A DNA stretch of 64,000 nucleotides from Escallonia rubra. Lineage: Eukaryota > Streptophyta > Magnoliopsida > Escalloniales > Escalloniaceae. Below the pieces are notes generated by a model. It had not been told where the DNA came from, did no database searches, and saw only the letters and a list, made by a program, of their open reading frames with translations. The translations under genes and the position numbers were made by a program. Below, one piece after another: positions 37,311 to 47,812 of the stretch. How positions within the stretch are numbered: position 1 is the first letter of the stretch; each line of letters begins with the position of its first letter. The stretch spans positions 492,631-556,630 of the forward strand of contig JAVXUO010002860.1 in assembly GCA_033065855.1 (NCBI GenBank), written 5' to 3'.

Positions 37311-37363
37311 AAGGTGTAGCTTATCTTTTTTTTTTTTTGTTGGTAAATAAGGTGTAGCTTATC
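37311..37363. mobile_element. Micro-insertion: poly-T stub between 15-bp direct repeats
   Basis: aaggtgtagcttatc occurs at 37311-37325 and 37349-37363 around a 23-base insert, a T run followed by gttggtaaat. On the minus strand this is accaac plus oligo-A, close to the tail of the LINE remnant at 23,087. It looks like a nearly completely truncated retrotransposition event. B (about 50,537-50,592) and C (about 63,769-63,824) also have it, with one extra T in the left repeat. Confidence 0.6.
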
Positions 37364-37679
37364 ATGGATGAGAATTGAAATGAGACATTCTGATTTGAGA
37401 GAAAGGAAGGATGCAGTCCGTATTAAGTAAACGACAGCATTTCTGTGTGCACCGTAGGCAATGCGCTTGTGGTGACACGCAGATTTCTTTTGCAGTTATT
37501 AATAACTTTAATTAGTTATGCTAAACCAATATTCTTTTAAATTGACACTAAAAATATTTATAAAAATATCACCCGTGGCAATCCCATTTTTATAGGCTAA
37601 TCAAGTATCGAAGATTCATGGAGTATTATTAATGCCTTTGACCTAATTAAAACCGGCTCCACATACACACTGACCATAC

Positions 37680-37925
37680 AGATGGTGGGTCCCGCCACGT
37701 GTCACCATCGTGCAGGACCAAAACTTGTGGGAGAGCCACCAGCCGTTGATGTCCCCTTCTTTGCCTGAATAAATAGGGTTTGCGGGGGGTCCCCCTCTTT
37801 TGTAGGAAACTCCCAAAAGGATAAGTGGGTCTCCCTTTCCTAGGGTTTGTTTCTCTCTCTCTCTCTCTCTCTTTGCCTTCTTCTTTTCATTTTCCCGGAT
37901 TAGTCGGCTCCCAATGTGGTGTCCG
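37680..37925 (+). promoter_or_regulatory. Promoter-like block at right end of unit A
   Basis: In plus orientation there is a G-box (gccacgtgtc, about 37,695), a TATA-like aataaatagggtt (about 37,768), then a (TC)n tract (about 37,853-37,872) and a pyrimidine-rich leader. Repeat homology to the next unit starts about 65 bases further on. Transcription from it would run antisense into the 3' end of the next PHO1 copy. Function is inferred from motifs only; a matching block in B lies at about 50,905-51,140. Confidence 0.35.
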
Positions 37926-38430
37926 GAAACCGGGTGGTCTAACCAAAAAAAAATAACCAAAAAAAAAAATTCGTAGGGGTAAAAAACCGATTCACGATCC
38001 ATTTAAACCCGCGGGTTTTTGGGTTCTACCCGTTTACACTCGTTTATTTACTTGAATTGGTGAATTTAAGTTGCTTTTAAGTGGGTAAATCTGAACGGAT
38101 ATTTAAAGTTATGTTGTTATTGCCTCCCATAACGTACCTAGTTGGACCGCAAAAGTGGCTACTCCCAAAACACTCCGGTGTATAAATTCTGCAAATGATT
38201 TGTGAATTAGTACTAACATCTAACCCGCAGTTAATTGCAAAGGCTATTTCAAACTTTCATACTTTCATATACAACTACTTATTACCAAAAAAAAAACAAT
38301 GAAAGATTACACCAAATACATGATTACATTTACACAAATCTCAAGCAAAAAAATTGGGGCTTTCCCCCTCTTCAAGTGTTTCCTTAAGTTCTCGTACTTG
38401 CCCGATTCCTCATTGTAGAATCTTGAAACT

Positions 38431-41400
38431 CTATTCTTCTTTGTTATCATCTTCTTCATAGTTGAAAGGTAAAGGTACAGACTTGAAGGCGCGATACTTG
38501 CCAACGTTGTTCAGATGTTCATTCTCCAACCTAATCAAACAAAGGTAAGTAATTTTTCGTTGGTAACGAGAGACAGCTGCTACGTGACATCATTGGAGAC
38601 TAATCAATTTTCCATATAAACCAAGAAGTTACCTGAAGAAATTCCATATGCCACGACGAATGATCTCTAGGCAAGCTACAAGTGCAACCAAGCTTTCCCT
38701 ATGTAAGAAAGAAACCTGGAAATTCAATACTGTCTGCAGCCATGCAAATCTCAACAAGACATTCAAGACCTGCCACATTCCATGAACGATGTCAGCATTT
38801 AGGAGGAGAAAAGTATCTAAATTCAATACTTTAGCGCTATGTTAAAGGTTTTGGAAGTGAAAATTCCTTTATGGTTACTCACCATGGCTACGAAATATAT
38901 ACTCGTGTGCGGGACGAGAAGCCTGTCTCGTAGAAACCGATTCTTAGACTTGCGTTGAAGAAGCCCCCAGTCCATAACAAGGTCCCAATATGTACCAAAG
39001 ATAGCTGCAACAACTGAGGCAACCCCTGCCATGATCCTCCAATGATCTCCCTTGTTCAAAGAATAAGCTGTCCTGGTACTGATCGCTACAATCGTTGAGA
39101 AATATTTCAATCCGTTCACTCCCTGCATTACATCTTTTTCTTCCACCAAGCGTCTGAGGCACTGCAAAAGTGAAGATACAAGGAAATTGTGGAATTTCAT
39201 AGATTCACAAGGTGTGTATAATGACGAACTGATGTGTTTTCAGGCGACTTTCTAGGTCAAATGCTGCAAGTAGACACTGGAAAGGAAGCATTTGTAACCC
39301 CTGAGCATTATCCTTTAAAATAGTGATCAAGTTACTCCTTAATTAGGCATTGCAATTGGTTAAGTTATCCAAGAAGCAGATCAAATGGCAGATGTACCTG
39401 TAGAAGACGGCACCAATATGGAACCGAAGCTACAATGAAGTAGAAAGTGTTGTATGTGGCATTTGTCTTGCAACTATTTTGCCTCTTCTTGTAGTCTTCC
39501 CAGCCATAGTAACAGATATAAAACTCCAAGCTTCTAAAAGCTTGAACCTGATACGTACAAAGTTCAACCATGAGTGTCTACAATAGCAAAGGGAGATTGA
39601 AAAAGAAAGAAGAAGAAGAAGAAACGTTTATGCGAAAGTGGTATATCTAGCGATAATATCATCCCCACCTGGCTAGTCAGCTGGTCAGCCAAGAAAAAAT
39701 CTGGAAGTAAGACCTGCAGAAGAAAGACATTTTCGAAGATGAGTAAACAATGAGTCTTGTAATATCGGTTACGATACGCTTTTGCTTTGCAAGTCAGCCA
39801 CCAATTTTTGTTCTTAATTTTACCTTGTAGAGGGGAGCACAGATACAATGGAAAACACATTTGAGGAAAAAGAAACGGCTTGAGCGATAAATGATGTTGA
39901 ATGGGCATAACAGTATGACCGTCACAAGCTGCAGAGAAAGAAAGGAATCAGTGTCCTGATACAAAAAGTTGTTTTTAAAATGATGTGCAGACTTGAAATC
40001 TTTGGATATGAGATTTGGCTGTGAATTTTGATGGTAAAAGGTGGTGGGGATGAGTTAGATTATCTTTCTTACCCCTACTAATCCGAGAGGAAGCAGCTCG
40101 GTGATTGCTTTGTAATCGCCTGTCTTTGGGTCCATCTCCATGTCAAGGTTCAAGAGGATACTGCCTAGCGCTAGCACCGACAGGCCAAAACTAAGGAGAA
40201 GAACTTCCCGATACCGCAACTCGGTTCCATGCTTAAAACCAAATATGAACGTGTAATTCACTCGGTACCGCCTCCAGAAGTATATATTTGCAGCATACAT
40301 CATCATATGTAAAACAACGAATCCAAATAAGCTGCATTTGAGATTCGGAACGACATTTTAGAAATTTCGGTTCCAAATAGAAAGCAAACAAAAATTCAAA
40401 CTCTCATTTTTGTGTCAAGGTCTAATGGCAAAGACTAAGACAGTGTTCATGTAGATTGCTTAAAAGTTACCTGTAAAGGGGAAACATGGTTTCCATGTAC
40501 AATGTTCTTTCTCCTTCTTTTTCCAGAATATCGCGGGCGCGCATAATCAAAATTAGGGCCAGTGTAAGAGCTACTGAGCAGCCAGCAAAGAATCCTGCAA
40601 TTTGTGGGATAAATAGATTTCGGGCAGAGTTAACCAATTAAACGCCAGTATACGAAAGCATAACAAAAGATATCTCGGCCTCCAAAATTACTTCCGCGAA
40701 ATAGCTTTGTAACGAAAAAGTTTCCACGAAAGTATTCTAGATGCTATACGTAATATTTGGCCGCTAAAAGTTCTCAGTCCTCCTTTACAACTTTACAGGA
40801 AATGTGGATGATATATTGATTAGTCTTGTGGAGTTACTTACCCAAAGAGACTGTTACTGTATGACTTTCTTTCTTTGCTTTTGGCCTTAAGAAGCGCATG
40901 CCCTTACTGCGATTCGAGTTAGTAAAATGCTTGATGAATGTAGCCTCAACCCTCTCCATAAGCTTGCCAACCTGAAAATTATTCATCAAAACAGGATTAA
41001 TATCGTGTAAGAAATATACATAGGAATTGTTATTTTCTTAGCCTTATGGCTCAGCAAAAATATTACCTATGTTTAGCTTGTATTTAACATCAAAATGCTC
41101 ATATCAGTCATATTAACAGAGTACAACACTAATATTGCATAGGCTAATAGTACTTTTTCTTAGAGCTGTTATCGACATTTTCAAATGAAAACGGGCGCAA
41201 ACTTGCGTCACGAGGCTCACCTCATCAGAGCTGCCAAGATAGGAGTTGTCGACCATTTTCAAGTAAGGTTTTGAGGTACTTCTTGAAGATATCTGCAACA
41301 ATTGAACAAGAATATATTAGTGAGATAAATTGACATTAATTAAGTGTATAAACTTCGTACACTTTATAGAGGATTATACGCATAATTAATCTAAATGAAC

Positions 41401-43490
41401 TACCTTATCATATTTCTTCATAATCTTCGAAAATGCCAAAATATTCAAGAAGCTGTTCCATATAATGGCGAAAAGGTAAGTACAGATTTAACCGAAAGCT
41501 GTCCCAGAATGAAAGTCAATATCTTACCTGTAGCTCTTAAGAAGCCGAAGCTTGTGATAAAATTCGATGAAAGCGATCTTAAGTTGTTCTTGTATTTTGT
41601 TAAGGTTCTCTCTGTTGAACTTCAACTCTGTCTGATTAGGCACTTGGAGGAAGCCTTTGATGGTCGAACGAGGAGTCTCAACCGTGTTGTTCATTGTCAC
41701 ACGGCTAAGTATCTCCAGTGGAGCTGGTCTACTTCCGCTGATGCTCTTTGGCTTGTGTCGTTGACTATTATGGAGTACTATTGGTTCCTCCTCTTTTCTA
41801 TGTTTATTACTGTCATCACTTGATTCATCTGATTGCCCATCTCTACCTGAGCCGTCTTCTTCTATTTTATCCAGAGGAACTCTTCCTGCACATAGTAGTA
41901 TTGGACATCAAGTTTTAGTGTTGTACCACAACTTGTTTGGGTCATGATTGCATATTTCTCAAGAGTTTCGCTAGAAGTTTAGATACTAGCCAGCACTTCA
42001 AGCTGATTTATACCGTGTTCAACTCATAGCAAAGTTGGCAGTGAACCTACGGCCCGTCTACTTGAGCGAGCTTCGGTAAATTTTTTTCCGTGATATTAGT
42101 CGTGCAACTAGTATAAGTAACCAAACTTATACCGTGTTCAACTCATAGCAAAGATGGCTACAGATGCTTTGCAACTAAGTCTACCGTATCCTGCTTTTAT
42201 ATACCTCATCTGTTGTCAAAAGTCCATTAGCATTTACGTGTTTTCATTTCAGGTGTAAAAAGCATGGAGCCCAAATTTCGAGCTCATTGTATAGTTTGTT
42301 ACATTTTAAGCAGACCCTTTAGATATTTTGATGGAGAAAAAATTTGGATGCTACCCCGGTTGGAAGAATCTTCTTCCTACTCCCTGTATAGCGACAATAA
42401 ATCGTCTCTAAATATTTTTAATGACTTTTATTTAGTGACTCTAAAAAAGTGCTGTTAATAATTGTCATTGAAAGTATTAGAAGAAAAATCACGAAATATT
42501 TAATGATTATTAATTGTCACTGTACACGGAATTGGAGAAAGATTCCTACTACAATCTGAATAAGAGTGCTGTGATGACACCAAAGAACACGCCAACGCAA
42601 CTTGTTGCATCTTTAATTAGTAAGACCTCGGTGAATTCCTAGACCCAAGGGATTCAACTTGGCGAACCAGTTGCTAAGGGGCCGTTTGACATGTTTTTTT
42701 TTTTTTTTTTTTCTTCTGTTTTAAAAATTTGTAAATTTAGTTGTGTTTGGTAACACTTTTTTTTCAATTTAAAAGTGGCTTTTTAAATTGTAGAGTAAAA
42801 AAAAAAAGGAAAAAGCTCTTCTTCTTTTTTTCACTTAAAATTCTTTTTTTGAGACCTCCACCACAACGCACCCACCGCCGGCAGCCACCTCCGGCCGCCG
42901 GCAGCCACCACCGAGTGGCAGCCACCACCGCCGGCAGCCACTGCCGGCGACAACCGCCTGCCAGCCACCACCACCGTCGACCACCGCTACGCTCCACCAC
43001 CGCCACCGCAAACCACCACAAAAAATAAAATCAAAATAAAAAGGGTTACCAAATACCAAAAAAAAAAAAAAAACTCAAAGAAAAAAAAGGGATAACAAAC
43101 ACCCACTGTTTTTGTAAAAAAAAAAATTTAAGCTACTTTTTAAAAACTGAAAACTAAAAAAAAAACGCTCAGACCCAAATCGGCAACGTCTGAGTAAGTT
43201 AATGAAGATGTAAGAGGTGTGACCAGACCCCAATAAATGCATACCTTTCCATCTTTGGCCACTGACACCAAAAGTTGTGTCATTCATGCATCCTTTATTG
43301 GACTTGAAAGCTTAGCCTGGTGTGCCACAAGGTTTAATCTGGTAGTAGTGAAGTAGATAAAAAAGGATCTGGTAGTGTGCCACAAGGTTTAATCTGGTGT
43401 GCCACAAGGTTTCCTGTTCAAGGAATTACGTAATGGCTGCGTATCCCATGTTTTAGTATCCTCAATTAGTGATTTGGTATCGTTAAAATG

Positions 43491-43554
<64 letters not shown>

Positions 43555-44185
43555 GAAGAGCAATGCTACTAGAAATATATTTACAGTCCTAAAAGAAAAA
43601 CTTACTGCTTGCTCTGGCGGCGGATGGAGTAGATGCCGATAACACTGCCGTGGAAGCAGCAACGTCGGCAGCAAGACGAGTGATCTCGCCTGACGCATCG
43701 AACGCTACGTGCCACTGCGGATTATCCACCTTAATCCGGAAGGCAATCAAGGCATCCATTTGCTTGTTCAGCACGGCCGCCTCCTTCATCACCTCGTCCA
43801 CTTTATCCTTGTAAAACTTGACAACTTTGTTAAACTCGTCATCGAGCTTCCTAAAGTACACCAGCTCCTTCCCTCCTCCCTCGTCCGCCGCCATCAGGAA
43901 CGTTGTCTCGTAGCGGTCTCCATCACCGTCCCGCTTCACCGTGTTCACTAGGATCGCCTGGCTCTCAATGTCGGTCGGTTCCGTGGGGGAAGTATGATGC
44001 CTTTGTGTCAGGCCGCTGAAAGCGCGGTACAGCGTAAGCCTTCGCTTCAGCGTGGGCTGCGCCGGGTGGTTTCTCGGTTTGGAGACTTGGATTTCCTTCA
44101 AGAGGGTTTTCAGGTACTCGTAATCCACGTATGCCTCTTTCCATTCGGGCACCAATTGTGAAGCTAGCTCTTTCCCAAACTTCAT
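38431..44185 (-). CDS. PHO1-like SPX-EXS phosphate transporter, copy B (intact)
   Basis: Thirteen exons: 44185-43606, 41885-41528, 41452-41404, 41292-41221, 40971-40842, 40594-40471, 40331-40073, 39928-39824, 39713-39669, 39547-39398, 39161-38883, 38769-38633 and 38530-38431. They sum to 2388 nt and 795 residues, all GT-AG and in phase, the usual size for plant PHO1;H proteins. The SPX domain spans about residues 1-330, starting [20 protein letters not shown]. Tyr22 and Lys26, plus the lysines in KIMKKYDK (322-329), fit the inositol-pyrophosphate site of SPX domains. Membrane segments begin near residue 400. The EXS part (about 525-780) includes [23 protein letters not shown] and [16 protein letters not shown]1 proteins export phosphate at the Golgi and plasma membrane, classically in xylem loading. 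The N-terminus resembles the PHO1;H3/H10-type subfamily. Intron 1 holds a MITE and a microsatellite. Confidence 0.95.
42678..43176. mobile_element. MITE in PHO1 intron 1, copy B (PIF/Harbinger-like)
   Basis: Unit A has the empty site gttgctaaatcgg. B has about 499 bases inserted after gttgctaa. The ends begin ggggccgtttgac and, on the other strand, gggtctgagcg, with a longer inner inverted repeat (gtgtttggtaacac against gtgtttgttatccc). A 3-bp taa-type duplication is probable but imperfect on the right. The centre is GC-rich ccgccggcagccacc repeats. End sequence and duplication size suggest PIF/Harbinger (Tourist) type. Confidence 0.7.
43494..43550. repeat. (AT)n(GA)n microsatellite near PHO1 exon 1, copy B
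   Basis: About 15 AT units run directly into about 13 GA units, 56 bases from the exon 1 donor site. Unit A has only a short AT tract here. Confidence 0.95.
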
Positions 44186-44560
44186 CTTTCTCGATCTCGC
44201 CTTTTTTAGGTCACCAAATCCTCGTTAAGTAGGCACTTTAGGGTCTTGGAGCTTGTAGTGTCAACTACTTTTCCGCTCTTGTTCTTGCTCTCGCTCTCAC
44301 TCAAATTTCTTTACTTAGATCAGAGATACCGAGCAGTGAAGTGCGTTCTTATACCATTGGTATGTCTATCTTGCTTTCCCAATACAGCTCAGAAGAAAAC
44401 ACCTACTAGGAGTGAAGAATGGGAAGGAACGTCTACAGCTCTGAAATTAGGAGATAGGGGAACGTCTGTTAGATAAGCATTGGTTTGTGTGGGAGTATAT
44501 ATATGGAAGAGGGAGAGAGACAGAGGCGGCTTGAAGCTCTAGGTTGGAGCAATTTTTTTA
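44186..44560 (-). promoter_or_regulatory. Promoter and 5' UTR of PHO1 copy B
   Basis: A tatatata element at about 44,495-44,504 lies roughly 310 bases upstream of the ATG on the minus strand, suggesting a 5' UTR of about 270-280 bases. By eye I saw no PHR1 site (GNATATNC) in the adjacent few hundred bases. This block is deleted from unit A and present in C (TATA at about 57,724-57,733). Confidence 0.5.
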
Positions 44561-47500
44561 TGAAAGGAAGGTGGGGGCTCGGGTGACGAAGTCAATTTTG
44601 AGACCATTCGACGGTTACCATGTGATAGGAGCCATACCTTGAATAATGTATGCTTGGAACTTTTCTCTTAACGCAGACGGAAAGGAACTCTATTTTGCCT
44701 TGATGCTGTGGTGGGTGTGAAGTTATGGTAGCATTGATTCAGTCTGTCATTTTTGCTTCCATACCCAAAACCTTGCTTGAGAACATGATACGTGGTCAAC
44801 TGACACTGCATTAATGGTCTACAAGCGTCATATTTGGAAAAAGACCAGTTGTTATACACACGGTTTAAAAGAATATTTCTCCTACTCGGTCGTAAAATAT
44901 TTTTAGTGACTTTCATTTAATTACGCTAAAAAAAATACTGTTAAGAGTTGTTGCTTAAAGTGTAAACAGAAGAGTCACTAGAAACATTTAGCAACTATTA
45001 GTTGTCATTATATACGGGATTGAAATAAGATTCCTAAAAACCGGGTAGCAGCCGAAAACATGGTAGCAGCCATATAATTAACGCTCCCGAATTAGCTAAC
45101 GGTAACCTTCGTACTACTAATTGATGCACATGATTTGTATAATTCATAATCATGTGAAACAGTGCAGAAGTGTTATTTGACAATTAGGGTGTGCCAATAT
45201 GGCTAACATAAAGCATCGTTCTTGTTCTGAATTTACTTTCAAATTAAAGGTTTGTAATTTAATAGATGGTTCATAATGCCCTCGGTATCATGAAAATATT
45301 TGAGCACCATAGAAACTACCAAAGTTTATTCTTTGACATTTTCAGAAGATAATATTGCTCTGTGACAGAACTAAAAAAAAAATGAAAAGTGCCAATAGAT
45401 CTTATTTTGACAAAACACGTTCTTTCTTTTTTTTTGGTTTAGATTTTTTTTTTCTTTGGAGGTCTCAGTGGTCTTAGCCACTGTAGCACCTTTCAAATAT
45501 TGGCATGTTATTGGATCTTGTTTTCTTAATTTATCTTTTCCCTTTTTGAATGGATGGATTGACCTTATTATTTATTTATTAATCATATTTAAGGTCGTCT
45601 TGGTAATAGCATGTCCCTGGTCCATCTGTGCACACCAGAAATGGCAATCGCGACCCTATTATTTATTAATCATATTTTTCACCGTAGGTATTATTTATAA
45701 CCAAAAAAAGTGAGGACTTGTCTTTAGCTAAATGTCACTTTAACGGCATTAAGAATTTTGTTGTTATTTGCAAAAAGAAGATGATGATAGTTTGGTAAGT
45801 AATTTGCTCATGTGAGGAAACTAACTTATGTAAAATGTGTTATTATTTGCGGATAAGTATGCTTGGTTATTTTTTAAAAGGTATTTATTTTAGCAGAAGT
45901 AATTTAGTAATTACTTTTTATATGATGTTGTATTATTACTTGTGGCTAAACACCACAAAACAAATCGTGACTTGAATCTAAGTCCTTTTTGTTCTTCCTC
46001 TAATGTTGGAAATTTTGCTGTCTATCAATTGCGAAATTCAGGTTCCAAACTTAAGCGGTTGTATTATGTAAACTCTCAGGGTTAACCAAAATCTAGTCTC
46101 TTTGTCTTTGTGTATGTACTTTCTTTCTGTTTTAACCTTTGTTTCCATTCTTAGAGAAGTTCTCATCAAGAGTCAAAAACGAATCTACACATTCGGAATC
46201 GATTGTAGGGTGCATGATTCCCTACGAATTGATTGCAAGTTTGCATCTAAGCGTAAACAATGGCACGCCCGATGTTACACTTTTAATTTGAAAGTAAAAA
46301 TGCCAAGCTGTAGAATTCAGGGTGTTTGAAAATATGTTTCTAAGTAAATCCTTGAGATTTCAAGCTCGATTTAATAGATTAAGGTCAACTTTGGCTAGAA
46401 TTCAGGGTGTTTGAAAATATGTTTCTAAGTAAATCCTTGAGATTTCAAGCTCGATTTAATAGATTAAGGTCAACTTTGGACTACTTTCTCTTTCATTATA
46501 GATGAAGCCGCGACACTGACTTGATTTAATGAAATTGTGGAATGATCTAATGGATCGTATGGATGCAAACCATCCCAACTTATTCTACCAACTTTTTGGA
46601 TAGAAACTTCTTATGAATTATATATAGAAGTTTGAAAACTCTATTAAAACATGGATGAGAGTAGATCATCCATCTACAACGTAGTATATTTTTTGAGAAG
46701 ATAATATTGCCCTGCGACAGAAATAAAAAAAAGTTTGAAAAGCGTCAATAGCACTTATTTCAACAAAACATGTTCTTCCTTTCGCTTTTAAAGAAAGTTC
46801 GAAAAGTAGGAGAATATAGTATTGCTAGGTAGGAACTTTTCTTCAAAACATGTTTTCCCTTTGGAGGTCTCAGTTAGTCTTAGCCACTTTAGGTTTTGGA
46901 CTGGGCTCTCATCTGACTGAATATTTAAAGAGAGAGTCTCCCCCACCATTTTACCAGAATTTGAATGTTCTAGGGTAGGACTTTTCAAATATTGGCATAT
47001 GTAGTTGACTCTTGTTTTCTTGAATTTTCCTTCTCCCTTTTTCCAAGTGGGTGGACGGATTGACTATGTATTTATTAGTTAATCATATCTAATGTAATGT
47101 CGTCTTGGTGTCCTAGTCCTCCTCTAGAACTTCAGTCTTTTCAAAATTTCCAGATTTCTGTCATGCGACTCTCATAAGATTGATCAATGCTGAACAGTAA
47201 AGTTCCTTTTTCCTCAGCGTTTCCCTTTCTTCGGCATTCTTCTGTACCCTCCTGCTGGACTCATCATGCATACAGCTCCTCCTTAATTTGGCCGTCAACC
47301 TTCTCACATTCCCACCCATCAGAATCAGATTACTCCCACTCGACCACGGCCCTTTACGGTTCCACTCAAGGTTGCCCATCTCCTCTTCATCCTCTGCTTT
47401 CTTCCTTTTCAAACCACGCTTCAGCTTCCTCGTCTCCAGCCTCATGCTTGTTGCTCCCAATGTCACGCACCGGCCTTGTGTCTCTTAAACTGGATGCCGA

Positions 47501-47570
47501 CTGTCTTGGTCAGTCATGACGTTTAGGTCTTGTTGATGGCTCTTTTCTTTCCATGCCCCTCTCAGGTTAT
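44561..47570. other. Spacer of unit B, no host gene
   Basis: Contains an 85-bp tandem duplication (46311-46479) and AT-rich sequence. Several open frames are conserved in C only because the whole unit is nearly identical. A minus-strand frame at about 44,668-44,860, containing KYDACRPLMQCQLTTYHVLK, recurs in all three units but matches no family I know. Confidence 0.55.
46311..46479. repeat. 85-bp tandem duplication, unit B
   Basis: Copies at 46311-46395 and 46396-46479 both begin tagaattcagggtgtttgaa and end gattaaggtcaactttgg. They are identical by eye. Unit C has the same pair at 59548-59716 with one substitution. Confidence 0.93.
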
Positions 47571-47812
47571 CAGTGATGCCATTAATGGTCAAGCTATTAC
47601 CAGTCCTGCCTACACTGCTTGGGTTGCACGGAACAAGGTCTTTGTTCATGGCTTCATCCTACCTTAACCAAGGACATCCTCCAAGAATTTCATGACCTCT
47701 CTTCCTCTCGTGATGTTTGGATCTCCCTTGAGCCTCATTTTCTTGACCAGTCAAGAACTCCAATTGAAACTGCGTTGCAATCTTTTAAGAAAGGTGCACG
47801 GTCAATGGCACT
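47571..47812 (+). pseudogene. Copia-like gag remnant, unit B (frameshifted)
   Basis: One frame reads INGQAITSPAYTAWVARNKV then FVHGFILP. After a frameshift near 47,662 the next reads TLTKDILQEFHDLSSSRDVW then ISLEPHFLDQSR. The pattern (W-x-x-x-D/N ... I-x-x-x-L ... S-x-D-x-W ... L) is that of the N-terminal gag of plant copia elements (UBN2-type). No LTR, protease or polymerase is nearby, so it is an old fragment. Confidence 0.55.

Larger units (their letters stand above)
26151..37989. repeat. Tandem unit A of the PHO1 array (11.8 kb)
   Basis: Homology with units B and C starts at attcacgatccatttaaacc and runs to the same motif at 37,990. Unit A lacks two blocks found in B and C: exon 1 plus promoter of the PHO1 gene, and about 2.6 kb of spacer. 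It also lacks the intron-1 MITE. It has a private 2.6-kb insertion at 32,211-34,816. Over the shared exons, A differs from B and C at many more sites than those two differ from each other, so it is the most diverged copy. Confidence 0.92.

Noticed and set aside
37643-38002. Minus-strand open frame of 119 codons across the unit junction
   Set aside because: It runs through a (TC)n tract and promoter-like sequence, is not conserved in length in unit B (50,872-51,117) and matches nothing.
42741-43059. His/Pro-rich and Gly/Trp-rich open frames (also at 55,955-56,283)
   Set aside because: These are translations of the GC-rich centre of the intron-1 MITE, in several frames at once.
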